Positions 23,604 to 35,749 are shown, counted from the first letter of the stretch. The stretch: 64,000 nucleotides of DNA from Bryum argenteum (GCA_037043015.1 CM073327.1:9840727-9904726), one strand, 5' to 3'. Notes: generated from the sequence alone by a model not told the origin. A program made the numbers and translations.

Positions 23604-26600
23604 ATGAAGATAAGCGACATTGAAGGAAGTTACATGGTAAGCTACTGCCCCTCATTTGAGCCGAAAGTTAGTGCGCTTTCAGTATTGCCAGAAATTAGCA
23701 GGTTTCAGTGTTGCATGCCGAGGCTCCCATCGTACTCTTCAGTCGTAGTCGGAGTGACTTGTGAGCGTGTCCGTACCTGTGTCGGTTGGAAACTCTACTT
23801 TGTACTCCATGTTTACGACTATCTCGCTGATAATCTCATATACATGCTTGCTAGCCTGAGAGGTCCTAAGAGTCTGCACGTTCTGTGATTCTTTCAGGAT
23901 TCTTACGAGGCTGACTACACCAACGGGTAAGTTGGTGAACACGTGCGACAGCTTCGCTGTGTACACTTAAAAGTACTATATCAGCTAGTGTGAGGACTTT
24001 GGTTCCGGATAAAATCTTCTCATTTGACGCCAGGCTGCAATTAGAGCAAATGATCTCTTTAGTGTTATTTCCGTAGAACCTTTCTGTATCTTCTAAAGGT
24101 GGTCAGTTTAGCTGAAGTTCCCGTTAAATGTTGTGACGGAGAAGAAGTTCAGCGTTCTGGTATATATGAGAGGTTCTCTTCCTATGCTGAGCCTTATGAA
24201 ATTCCCGTACTTCGACCTCCTCTTTGCAGGGAAGATATCTTTGCAGATGTACACAACTTGGATCATTGCATCAAGTACTTGAACCAGTCGTTGGTAACCT
24301 TTGGATTTCCTTCCGGGCTCAATCTATGTTCAAGCGATCCTGTAAGAATCATAGAAACTCGATCGTCCTATTTGCAGAATTTTCTAAATGCTCGTCAGTG
24401 TGTTTGCTCTGGAATATAACAAGCTTCAAGACATTGTATGATAGATGAAATATGACGTTTCTCAGGGTGCTCATGTGTTCTAAATATTGACCTGGTTCTG
24501 ATTCAGGTGTCTATTGCGAAGACATGTAATTGCATATATGCAATGATTCAGCAACGGCAACGGGATATCAAGGATCGTGAAACCGCTAATGACACCAGAC
24601 AGAGGTATGCAAGCGGTCAACGTTATTTATTTCCTTAACAGACACTAGTACATGATGAAATGCTGCATACCGCCGCGTTTGAAAGGGCTAACGGCAGCGA
24701 CCTTAGACGACACTTGGGCATGAAATACGGTCACTCTGCCAGTGGTTGCGGTCCACCTTTTAGTTCCTTTCGTTAGGAAAGCTCGAATGGGGAAATCTTC
24801 ATGAGTATATTGTACGCATAGAATTTGGCCCAAGTTAGCCTGGCTAACTGAGTATTGTCTAAATGGAACTCACAAGAATCAATTTTCGTGCAGGCTGATG
24901 TCAGATATGTCCAGGCTAGAGACCAAGATGGAGAGACTGGCTGACCAGCTCAGTATCAAGGAACGTGAAATGCAAGCAATGACGAGCAAGGTAACCTATC
25001 GAAATGTATATGCTAGTAGTGGTCTCCTGTCATCCAAGTGGAACCGATTATCCGTTGCACCAGGGTATTTATGAGGGGCTTTACCCTAAAAGTTGGACAA
25101 GTACAGGCTCAGGCACGTACAAAGTTGACAGTGAGATTGGTGATGGTTATCAGGAGCAAAAGTTGACGGCAGGTTTTAAGACGCAGTTGGAAAAACTTCA
25201 ACTAGAGAGGGACGAGTTTCAGCGTATGCTGATTGCCACTCAGGTATGATTAGCATGTTCAGCTATTGCAAGTCAGGCGGAGTCCAAGTTTTAGTAATAT
25301 TACTCATCCAGCAGAAATAATTAGCTCAGTTATTCAGCAGAAAAAAATAGCTCTTTTCACTGAGCCATGTATGGAGGCCCATTGTAGGCATTCTTATTGC
25401 AATCATGACGGTTCGCTCTTCTATGTTCCATCGCTTATGGAATTTCGATTTTTTAAATAACTGGATCGTTTTTCTATTACTCAACGCGGTATACCGTAGT
25501 CAGTTGGTGACATCTGTACTGAGTTCATGAACAGCAAGTAAAATCACAGCAACACCATGAAATGAAGAAAAAGGAGAAGGAGTACGTGAAGTTACAGGTG
25601 CTCTTCCTCCATTCTTTCTGTATTTCAATTGTCCTCCCGATCTTAAGCTTGTAAAGTGTAGTTAGAAATCCTGCTGTTCAAATCATCATCTTAGGATGTA
25701 ATTTGGAAGTATTGATTAAGTAGGAAGTGTGACAGATAGCAATACTTTCTAGGGCTAATATTGAAGTCGTTGAATACAGGAGCGACTCAATCAGGTGGTA
25801 ATGGAGAAAAAGAAGGAATCGAAGAATGGCATAGAGGTCATGAACCTTCTTCAGGTATAGCGGTATACATTCTATAAAATTTAACAGGTCGTGTCTGCAG
25901 TTAAATGTCAGGATACTGTCCATTGTGCAGGTCGTCCTTTCTCTAGCTCTTAGATGTTCGTAATAGTACACTGAATTAAGCATTGAAGTTTCGAGATTTG
26001 CTGCAACGCGAAGTTTCAGCAGTTATCGCTTTAATGCATCTCTATCCACACAATGTGTTAGTTGCCCCCAACTACCTCTCCTGCAGCAGTTTTATCAGGG
26101 TTTCTGGTTACAATAGGTCTGAGGGAAAGATGACAGGATCTGAGTGTGTGCCATGTTGCTAATCAGAAAGAAGGGAGGCAACGGGGTACATGGAATGCTA
26201 AGAAAGCAGATGGTGACTTTTACAAAATGATTGTAAGTTCAACTTTGTCTTACTGTCGTGCAGTGATATCTCTTTTTCGACTTTGTGAAAAGCTTTTCCG
26301 CTCTGGTATCCTTGGTCTTCTGACTGCTTCTCAAAAAATCCAAATGTTGTGGTTGAAATTAAATACAACCTACTGTTTTATTGTTTGCATGATGACAGTT
26401 TAGCTTGTTGAACCTCTTCCTCACTTCAACTTCGATTTTATTTCTTTCAACATTGCAATAGACCTAAGTGTCTGGTATATGTCCTACTTGAAAGGATAGG
26501 CATCTTTATATGACAGCTGCAAATGGGGTACATTTGTGCAGGTCGATGCTTATGAGGCGAAGAAACAGGAGCTAGTTGCTGAGAATGCGGATTTGCGTGC

Positions 26601-29158
26601 ATTGTTACGGTCTATGCAGGTAGGATATCATCAGACGCGAACTCTCGCTTATCAAGACAAAGAGTGAATGCTGAAATTACATTCTTTGCCAAGAATGTCT
26701 CAACGACAGACATCATGATCCTTTTATTATATCTGCTTAACACTTCTCATGACAAATGAGGGTGAAGAGATTCTCATCTTTCTGAATGACAATAGTAGGT
26801 TGGCATTCATCTACTTGAAGCTCTAGCTTGTAGCTCTGCGTTTGTTCGTTGTCTAAATCTCTGAAAATTTATTCTGGTTATATTTTGCAGTCTGACATGC
26901 GAGATTTCTTGAATACATCAAATGGCACTAGTAGGCCGGGAAACATTGCGAACGGAAGTGTGGATCTGGAGCCACCTCCGACACCTTTAGGAGGCCGTAC
27001 TGTAAGTGCACTTGCTGTGATCCCCATTAGCTCTTAAGTGACTGAGGTGTGATTTTCCAGCAATTTCTTCTCTTTGTAACAAATAAGACGTTGCATTTGC
27101 AGGATGTCTTTGACTTACCATTTCATATGGCTAGAGATCAAATTGAGCAGAGCTTGCGAGCCAAGATGTCTTCTATAAAGGTTCACCATTCTTGAACATT
27201 CCTGCCTCAACCTGTGCTTTGGAAACTGAATTTCAAGAGTTCTTCTATCTCATTACCTCCTGGAAACTGAATTCCAAGAACTTCTGGCTGCATTATTTAT
27301 GTAATATGCAGGCTTAACTTGTTGTAATGATCTTATTGGACAGGAGCGTCTGATGCAACTTCAAGAAGGCCAGCATGGAGGACAAGCTGGTGAGTCTAGT
27401 GCACGTGAGTTGCAGCTAGAAGAACAGCTCGCTGAAGCCCGCAGCATAATAGATGAACAGGTGCAACAGAGGACTGTGTCGGAAATCAAGCTTCTGAATC
27501 CCTTGCTTTGGTTCCCTTCGTATTTATCGCCATTTACATTCTGTTCCATAGTTTCTGAAATATTTCTCCACCTGTGGTACCCCAGGCCACTCTCATGACC
27601 AAGCACATCCCTGAGTCAACAGAAAACAGGTAGTGAGAGCGTTTCTTTATCCCGACTCTTACGAGCTCATTAAATTGTACTCAAAATCTTCGATTATCAT
27701 TTATATATCTACACTGGCATTGGACAGTTGCACTCGCCAGAGAAGCATGTCTGACGTTCTTGCTATTAATATTATACTGATTGTGTGGGCAATATGATCA
27801 TGGTCACAACTGATATCTTTTCACCCTGGGACTGTCTCCAGTGATGATCCAACGGAGTCACAGCTGAGTGAAGAGACCAACGCCGTTACACGTGAAGAGG
27901 TACCTTCTTCTTCTACAGCCTTCTTGTCTTTCTAATTGGACATGCTCGAGGATTCAACCCTGTAACCAGTAACTCAAAATGACATACTCTATACTCTTTT
28001 AACTTTCTCTTAGTCACTCTTTTTCACTCTTCACAGACATCCTTATTTTTTGTCGACTGATTGTGGTTTGGGTATTGGTCTTATTTTGTGAGCCTGCAGA
28101 ATACTACTGGCCATGAGCAAAAAGCTAACAGAGATTTTAGTAGAGAGCGTCATGAGCTTGCCAAGGCCCAGCAACAATTTGCGGTTGGTTTCCGACCGGA
28201 TTCTACATTGTCTTTCATCCTTCAGCTAGTCAGCACAATAATCTCTACGTAGTGCAATATTAGACCTGCGGATTGTATATATAGATGTTTCTTCTGGAAC
28301 CATACTTTGCAGATAACTGTTTCATGTGTTTCGCAAGCTTAGAGATGATATAGAACAGTCCGTCAGCTGAATACTCGATACTGCTTCCAATTCTGTGACA
28401 TTGTAGAATGAGCAAGCTTCATGGACTTCTGCAATCGCGTCAATGGCTCCAGCATTACGAGGCCATTCGGGGCAGGTATCGTTCTCGAGACTTTTCAATC
28501 TTCTTCACATTGCGGGTCGACTATGAATCTTACAGGCCTCACACACTCCGTTAGTTCTCTTGCTTACATGAAAAAGCACGAGCGTGTAGGGTTGAAAGCT
28601 TGAAATCGTCTCAGCCTGCCACAATTTTTAAGCAGTCGTAATCCTAATGACCCTTCAGAGTATAAACATTTCATGGGTCGAGGGTGTTTGATACTTGAGC
28701 GGATGTCGCGTCTCAAACAAGTTATGACTTGAATCATGTGTCCAGTTTTGTCACCTGTGGTTTCTATATAACTTTCCCTTTTGCAGAAACAGGATGAACC
28801 TGAAGTTGCGATTGCGTGTCCTGAATCGCTTATTAATGATAAAGAACCTGCTGAAAGTAGAACTGCTATCATCACGCCAGAAATTTTCTGTCCTAGTATC
28901 CTGGACATCTCGCAGAAATCTGAAGTGGAATCTCCACTTAATACAAAGCTAGCTGATTTTGTTCCCCATGTCAAATACTACGAGAATCCGTGGCTTGATC
29001 CCCTGATATGGGAGAAAATTTGTGCTCCGATAGAGACTTCTAGCAGCCAAGATGACCATAAGAATCAGGAACTTAAACCTAAAGCTCTGGACGTGGAGTC
29101 ATCCTCTCTATGGCCCAAGTTTACTTTTGAGAATATGCCCCCTTCCATACCCATTTAA
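23604..29158 (+). CDS. SSX2IP/Msd1-like (ADIP-domain) coiled-coil protein
   Basis: I could join 18 coding exons with GT-AG borders: 23604-23636, 23898-23926, 24107-24341, 24507-24604, 24894-24990, 25154-25243, 25535-25597, 25780-25854, 26167-26232, 26542-26619, 26891-27001, 27103-27180, 27344-27460, 27586-27629, 27842-27899, 28100-28183, 28407-28475 and 28787-29158. They total 1,797 bp, a closed frame of 598 residues. Exons 3-5 encode the family signature: NLDHCIKYLNQSLVTFGFPS, then IAKTCNCIYAMIQQRQRDI and a coiled coil (RLETKMERLADQLSIKERE). This is the afadin/alpha-actinin-binding (ADIP) domain of animal SSX2IP and fission yeast Msd1, which anchor microtubule minus ends. The plant relatives are little studied. 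The middle is coiled coil; the C-terminus is acidic and unstructured-looking (WLDPLIWEKI near the end). Exon boundaries are predicted by eye, but their phases all agree. Confidence 0.82.
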
Positions 29159-29565
29159 CGAAGTCTAGAGTACCTCAATTTCTCGATACTCGGTTCGTAG
29201 TATAAGCATTACTGTTCTACATAATACTCTACAATGAGTACAAGAAGCTCATCATTCTGTTTTAGGGGCGTCCATGTACTGTAGATATAAATGTATCTCA
29301 TCTCCTTAACAGGTGAGTCCTTACATTTCTGTGAAACTAAGACTGCGAATAGCTTATCTTCACATCGAGTCAGCGCGGATTTGAAGACGAAACGTAAGCA
29401 ATGAGGTCTATTTTCTTGTTCTTCAGGAAGTCATGTGTCACATGGAAGTGTCCCTTCGTCTACCCTTACCCTGTCTGTAGACGAGTGCGCAAACTTCGTG
29501 ATTGCAAAGTATGAGTGAGAGGCTTCGTTTTCTGATTCTTTGAGACGTTCGTTTGTTTATCGTAG

Positions 29566-29703
29566 GGAGGGGTCAGTGATCCACCTCGGTTCGAGAATTA
29601 TGAAGAGTTTGAGCATTGGATTGCTCGCTCGGCGTTTGGTGGACGGCATGATGAGACGATGGTTATGCTTCAACGTACACAGACTGTTGCAATAGGGTCA
29701 ACG
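29566..29703 (+). CDS. Orphan exon-like segment, 46 codons
   Basis: A 138-bp block is bounded by a TTATCGTAG acceptor and an ACG/GTGAGTG donor. It is open in one frame and encodes a natural-looking peptide (DPPRFENYEEFEHWIARSAF, then GGRHDETMVMLQRTQTVAIG). It lies after the stop codon of the ADIP-like gene and 760 bp before the transposon. It could be an alternative 3' exon of that gene or a leftover exon of a gene broken by insertions. I do not recognise the protein. An upstream segment (29,428-29,510) may be a further exon but is weaker. Confidence 0.4.
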
Positions 29704-30457
29704 GTGAGTGCATGCTTACTTGAGTGATTTCGTGATTCTTTCTTCATTATTATGAGCATTTCGTTCTAAGATAGTGTCGAATTCGTGCTCATAAGTGATT
29801 CTCGGGGAATTTTGCATCAGGTCTCTAACAACGAGTCGAGATTTACCGAGATTTCGTGAATTGTTTATACACACCATCTGGGATGTATCACTTTCAAGCA
29901 GTCAGTCTGCTGCTTAACAGCAGTCAGTTTTTCACTTCTTTCGATTTCGAGTTAAAGTACCCTTAATCATGTAGGATCTTGTTACTGGTACAGGTTAGAA
30001 ATGGTGTCACCCCGCCCCTTCATATCAGGCAATTAGTGAAATCTTGTATAGCTTCTCATGAAACTTTCCAGTTTTCGTCCGACTGGCCAAAGTGGTTAAC
30101 ATTTTGGTAAAAGTGATTTGATCACCAATTTTGAGCTTCGGCGTTCGTCATTCATTCGTGGTTTCAAACACCTCAAAACGAGCTTCTTAGAATATATTAT
30201 GCCTGCATATTGCAACCGCGTTGTGAAGGAATATGATAGGACTAAGAGACACTTCGTAAATGACAAAAGCACAAACTAAAACACATTATGTGCATAAAAA
30301 CTGAAGTTTGTCACAGACAACTAGATTGTTCAGGACTACAAAGAAAGTCATATGAGGCTTATTTACTGTTAGTGATATACTCTTGTCCACTAATGTAAAA
30401 AATTTGAACAAATTATATGAGAAATACTTTGTGCCAATGCCTCAAACAAGTTCCTCA

Positions 30458-30466
30458 TTTGTTTTG
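30458..30466. repeat. 9-bp target-site duplication, left
   Basis: TTTGTTTTG lies directly before the left terminal inverted repeat and is repeated exactly at 49251-49259. Nine-base duplications are typical of Mutator-superfamily insertion. Confidence 0.88.
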
Positions 30467-30516
30467 GGGGAATGCTAGGACATGAGCGATGAGCCATGAG
30501 CCATGTGCCGTGAGCG
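30467..30516 (+). repeat. Left terminal inverted repeat of the MULE
   Basis: It starts GGGGAATGCTAG and contains GACATGAGCGATGAGCCATG. The repeat is built of heptads of the ATGAGCN type, which continue imperfectly to about 30,540. These iterated words are candidate transposase-binding sites. Confidence 0.88.
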
Positions 30517-30862
30517 CGATTCCATGAGCTGTGAGCGGATGACTTACTTTATTTAGTATATGCAATTCATCCATCAATGAGGATGAACTCATCCAGAATG
30601 AATGAATAATTTGCAAATGAACAAAGCATTCTTCAAATGAAATGATGATTTGTATTCCGACATGTCAAATTAAATCATTACGATTGGAAAGCTTAGGTTA
30701 AAAAAACGGCTAATAAAACCTCTAGAGCCACTTGCAAGCCATGGCCAGGGATATCTCAAACATGGATTTCTGAATGGCAGCCAGTTAGAGTTTACGAGAG
30801 TTTGTGGTCAGGTCCTAGACTAAAGGATACCAAATTTGAGGCAAGTGAATCTGTAGATTGCA

Positions 30863-31863
30863 GTGATGGAGAGGGGTGAAGTGGAGAGAGGGAAGGAGCC
30901 CTGGTTTGCATTGGAGGTTTCTTTGCCCAACTGGGGGCTGGATCCTTCAAGAGATTGCAACCATGTGCAAAATTATGAGGTGGTAAGAATGTTCGGTGAG
31001 AGACAAAAGAAGAAAGGATATAACTATCTAGTAGCGAAGTCTGATAGAGTTAAACAGCGTGTGGAGGAATTGTATCCTACCATTTACCAGTGTAGTAAGA
31101 TGCCCAAAATGAGTGTATCTCGGAGAGTTTAGCAAGAGCTATTGTGTTTGAGGTTTGCTACGGCCATCCAATGAACTGGGCACAGTATGCGTCCGAGAGA
31201 TGGAGAGTAAAAAGAAATGGGAAAAAGGAGGCGGTGATAAAGTATGGAGGAAAAGAGTCCAAAAATTCCTATTATCAATTGGTAAAGGCAAAAGTTGAGG
31301 GAGAGTTAGCAAAAACAGAACTGCAACACAGCGAGGTCGAGGCCGAATATAGCGATCGACATGTTTTCATTAGTAACCTGATGTCATCGCCGAAGATTCC
31401 AGCCAGTGGAGCCGAGGAAGAGAGAGTGAAGATACGGATATCTAGGCTCCGAGAACAGTTGCAGGTTTCAGAGGGTAATCTAAATACAATCGTGGAGAGT
31501 GGTCAACACGTGGATGAAGGATCAAGGAGGATCTAGCGACTTCAATCTATAATGCAGGACCTACAAGAGAAATCCGATCGATTGAGAGAGAAACTTTTGA
31601 AGATGGCCGAGAGACTCAAGATTCCCTTTACCATGCGCGCAAGTCAACATGCTGAAGATTATCAATCGGCTCGGAGCACATCCCAGGTGACAGTTAAAGC
31701 ATGTGCATTGTGTAATTCCAATTTCCGTCACATGGACATCATAGTTGCACCATGCAAATGCACATACCACCCTTGGTGCGTGGTCATGCAAAGCATGCAA
31801 AGCATGAGAAGACCACAGCAGTGCGACAAGGAATGTAAGGAGAAGTTCACGACAATTGGATGA
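30863..31863 (+). pseudogene. Transposon accessory ORF remnant with RING-like zinc motif
   Basis: Three consecutive open segments (30863-31132, 31144-31536, 31552-31863) appear to be one decayed gene. The first is in a different frame; the second and third share a frame but are split by a TAG at about 31,534. The parts encode a basic N-terminal region (NWAQYASERWRVKRNGKKEA), two leucine/charged coiled-coil stretches (RISRLREQLQVSEGNLN, QEKSDRLREKLLKMAERL) and a C-terminal cysteine/histidine cluster with spacing C-x2-C-x12-C-x-C-x4-H-x2-C, resembling a RING-type finger, followed by two more cysteines. Being just inside the left end, it may be a third gene of the intact element. Function unknown. 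Confidence 0.55.
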
Positions 31864-32392
31864 GGAGTCTCGGCCTCGACAAAACGCTAGGTATTTAGAG
31901 AAAACCATCTAAACTTCGAGCCAATGACATCATATACAAAATCATGCATTGGTATGTTTGCATTTTCTCTACTGCATTTGAATAAATAACAAAGCAGCTG
32001 AAATAATGTATGGACAGAATATTACTTTGAAACGCAACCATCTGAAGGTCAACTGCCCCAGAGGAAGCGCAAGCATCTCAGCTCAGACATTGGAGGTGTT
32101 AACTTTTCCAAAAGGAAAAATAAAAAATAGATGAGTCGGATCCAAACCGGTGAGTTTAAATTCCATCTGATTAAAATTATTCTGTTTAGTAGGATATAAA
32201 CAATCAAAGCTAACTCACGTATTAAAATGCGGCACGACATGGTAAAATATTTCTCAGATTCGCAAGATAAGTTGTTCCAAACTAGACATCATAGGCTGTC
32301 ACAAGGATCAGAATGGACAATGTACAATTTCACACAAACTAGTACATGTTAAAAGTTGTAAGTAACATTTTGTAGCAATATTATTCTATAAC

Positions 32393-32774
32393 AGAGAAAT
32401 CCGCTAAGTAGTCCCCAGTTTGGACCTTAGTTGATCCCCAGTTGGTCCCCAATCCGTCGTTTCGTGCCCAGTTTTCGGTTATCCGCTAAGTAGAGCAAAC
32501 TGGGGACCAAATGCACGAAATTGGGGACCAGATGTTCGGCGCTCGGCGCTGCCCCTCCGAAGTCTTCACTCTAGCTTCTCGGTGTGCTGCGGACTGGGCA
32601 TCAAGTCGAACTAGGGACCAAACTCGGAATACCATCACAATCGGTGCATTCTTGAGTTTAGCCCCCAGTTCGATCGTAGTGTAAAAAGTTGGTGCCCAGT
32701 TCGACGTTTCGTCCCCAGTCCGACCAAAACTGGGTGTTCTCGTCCCCAGTCCGTTGTACTTAGCGGATTTCTCT
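32393..32774. mobile_element. Inverted-repeat element A, copy 1 (nested in the MULE)
   Basis: The 382-bp element has perfect 17-bp termini AGAGAAATCCGCTAAGT / ACTTAGCGGATTTCTCT and is flanked by AAC on both sides (3-bp duplication). Its interior is packed with short CCCCAGT/ACTGGGG words in both orientations and an internal copy of TCCGCTAAGTAG near 32,470. It is non-coding. A second copy in opposite orientation lies at 35380-35749. The 3-bp duplication would fit a Harbinger- or CACTA-type mover, but the ends do not settle it. Confidence 0.78.
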
Positions 32775-33373
32775 AACATCTAAGCATTTCCAGTGTTGGA
32801 CTGTTTATATCTAAAATTTTGTTTTTGAATCAATTAGTGTATGAGGTCGGAATTGTAAATTACTAAAGTAGTTAATGATTTATGTGCAGATCATAGGATT
32901 TGAAGAGAAAACCTGAGAGTACATGGCTGCCTAGGAGGAACATAAATTTGAATCATTGAATAGTATGATGATGCCTTCAAGGAATCAATGCAGGATTTAG
33001 TTCTTAACTCTTGAGAGAAACAATTCTACATAACTGGATATATGTCACTCCTTCACACATCGCGGTGAACAAACTTTTTGGAGAGAAGTGTTGAAAAACT
33101 AAACATCTTCGATTTTATATTCGTAGGATATGGTACTAAATGCAAGAACCTGAAATGAAGGTTAAGTTGCTACCAGTGGCACTAGTGTAGAACACAATGA
33201 AATTGTATGAGTAAATATTGAATAGTAATATTGAACTCAAATAAGTTGCTTTGTATCCAAATCGGCACGAACGCCTCATACACAATGGATAGCCAATGTT
33301 AATTGAAACATCAAAGTCGCAAATATTCTAACAATGTGTTCTGTGGAGCTATCAAAATCAATATAGTCTACAT

Positions 33374-33600
33374 ACCCATTCGGCACCGAACGGGGTAGGC
33401 CAACCCAATTGTATGGGGTTGTTTGAATTGAGGGGAACGTGCTCTTTGCATGAAGACTATTGGATGAAATACACTGAGGACACCCATTCGGCACCGAACG
33501 GGGTAGGGCATCTCAATTGCATGGTGACGTCTCCTCTTTGCATGGAGACTTGTGGGCCAAGACATAAAATACATGTTAGTTCGGGAGAGTAAACAACCCC
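33374..33600. repeat. Tandem duplication, about 108-bp unit, carrying the palindrome
   Basis: Two adjacent units begin ACCCATTCGGCACCGAACGG (about 33374 and 33482) and share CTCTTTGCATG further on. Each unit starts with one copy of the transposon-wide palindrome; a third copy (TTCTGTACCGAA) ends the block at 33,602-33,613. Confidence 0.75.
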
Positions 33601-34189
33601 ATTCTGTACCGAACACTACACTCGGCCATAATTTGTTTGAGGTATTGAATCCATATTATCACGATGGAGCCTTCTCGAAATTGAGCCTCACTGTAGCTGT
33701 TCTTGCCGAACAGCTTGTACAATACTTAATTTATTCCTAAAACATATAAGTTAATTGACGTAGACAATAATTTTAACAAAATGAATAACACTATTTATTT
33801 TCATAGAAATATATAAATTTTTATTTACACTCTAGGAAAACACAATAAATTCCATGTAAGTATTCACTATATTGAAGATCTATATAAATTGTATAAAGTT
33901 TGAAAGTGTATGAAAAAATATTTGGGATGTATTTGAATAAAATGATCTTAATCAATCAAAATTATGTGTTTATTTAATTATACTATGAGCTAGTCAAAGC
34001 TATCTCTATATATAAAAGAACACGATTAGGGTTTTGTCTGTCTGTCCTTGGTGATCCTTCCGGGTGGTAGGGCGGTTGCCGGTGAGAGTCCGGTTTGCTT
34101 ATGTATACACGGTATGAAGAGTTTTAAAGATTTTGAAGGATTTCCGTAGGTGGTATTTGATTGTTATTAAGAATTTATTAAATCCCATT

Positions 34190-34560
34190 AATGTAACAAG
34201 GAGTCGAAGGGATATTGAATATAGAACATGAAAATGGGAGCAAAGTAAGGAGTGAATGGGAGATCAAGGAAAAATCGGAGGGGAACTATGAACCAGAAAC
34301 AAAAGATAGGAAATGGGATCGCAAGATGGGAACTATGAACAAATAATAATATCCAGGAACAAATGATGGAAACTAAGAATGAATGATAGAAACCAATAAG
34401 GGGAGGTGGAGGACGGAGAATGGCGAAAATAATGGGAACCGGGAATGGGAGTTTGGAAATAGGGAACCATTAACAAGGAAAAGGAGAACAGAGAACTAGC
34501 ACAAATGAGTGGGAACTAGGAATATAGGGACGAGGGAATAGAGGACATGCTATAAATCTT
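34190..34560. repeat. Purine-rich degenerate repeat tract
   Basis: About 370 bp with strong strand asymmetry (mostly A and G on the plus strand) and loosely iterated GGGAACTATGAAC/GGAAACTAAGAA words. It is non-coding. Confidence 0.6.
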
Positions 34561-34710
34561 AAAAAGCGGGGGGACCATCGACGAGGGAACCAAGGATGAT
34601 GGGTAGTATTTGAAGAGCACCAAATAAAGAGCTTACCCATGGGGACGAGGGGGACGTTACTCACAAATTAATTAAATACTATTTTTATTTTATTTTTGTC
34701 CAAGAGACAT

Positions 34711-35330
34711 CGGTATATAGAAGTCCTAACATGTATCCTTCGGACTCAGACATCAAAAAGGTCATATCAAAATTTAAAAAAAAACATGTTAAAAATCCAA
34801 ACGTAGGTATAAAAAAAATAAGTAGTTGGAGGATTCTCAATAGGGTATAATTATTTTTTATACCTAGGTTTGGAATTTTGCATGGTTTCATAAATTTCAA
34901 TCGAAGGTCAGGTTTAGACTGGGGCCAAGGCCAATTGAAAATGAAGGCCAATGCATCCTATGTGGCATGCACCAAAGCCCCCACTCCCTCATTAAAGCAT
35001 GAGCTTTAAATGGCCTGACATGGCCCCAAGGAAATGGAAAGAAATGCTCATTTTGGGAGCCCTCTTTTGAGAGGCTTGGGGCCATGTCAGTGGCTCTTAC
35101 ATGCTAATAAAAAAATAAAATAGTGTAAGAAGGATACCATAAAATACTATTGGCCTCCATTCATGTATAAACTCAATGGGGCTGGCCTTAACTTCTACAC
35201 CAATGGGGCAGCTCCATTTCAGTGGCCCCAACCTTAAAAATTGGCCTTCACCCCAGTGTAAACCCGCCCTAACGTTTTTGATGTCTGTGTCCAGAGGACA
35301 CGGGTTACGACTTGTATGTATATAAAGTCT
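34711..35330. mobile_element. Foldback element with a second inverted-repeat element nested inside
   Basis: The outer arms are about 34,711-34,757 and 35,274-35,330, sharing TTTTTGATGTCTG(A/T)GTCC and a following TTA(G/C)GACTT in inverted orientation. Inside it, a further inverted pair at about 34,911 (GGTTTAGACTGGGG) and 35,255-35,268 (CCCCAGTGTAAACC), each followed inward by AAGGCCAAT, defines a nested element. Both are non-coding. Confidence 0.6.
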
Positions 35331-35379
35331 TCATATGTAATTATTTATTTAATATGTATAAAACATTTGGAATACAATA

Positions 35380-35749
35380 GAGAAATCCGCTAAGTACGAC
35401 GGACTGGGGACGAGAACACCCAGTTTTGGTCGGACTGGGGACGAAACGTCGAACTGGGCACCAACTTTTTACACTACGATCGAACTGGGGGCTAAACTCA
35501 AGAATGCACCGATTGTGATGGTATTCCGAGTTTGGTCCCTAGTTCGACTTGGTGCCCAGTCCGTAGCACAGCGAGAAGCTAGAGTGAAGAGTTCGGAGGG
35601 GCAGCGCCGAGCGCCGAACATCTGGTCCCCAATTTCGTGCATTTGGTCCCCAGTTATCTCTACTTAGCGGATAACCGAAAACTGGGCACGAAACGACGGA
35701 CTGGGGATCAACTAAGGTCCAAACTGGGGACTACTTAGCGGATTTCTCT
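35380..35749. mobile_element. Inverted-repeat element A, copy 2 (nested in the MULE)
   Basis: The 370-bp relative of 32393-32774, in opposite orientation, has the same 17-bp termini and is flanked by AAT on both sides. The pair could fold into a very long hairpin if transcribed through. Confidence 0.78.

Noticed and set aside
34897-35085. Small open frames in the nested foldback region
   Set aside because: They are non-conserved, cross the inverted-repeat borders and have no recognisable domain.
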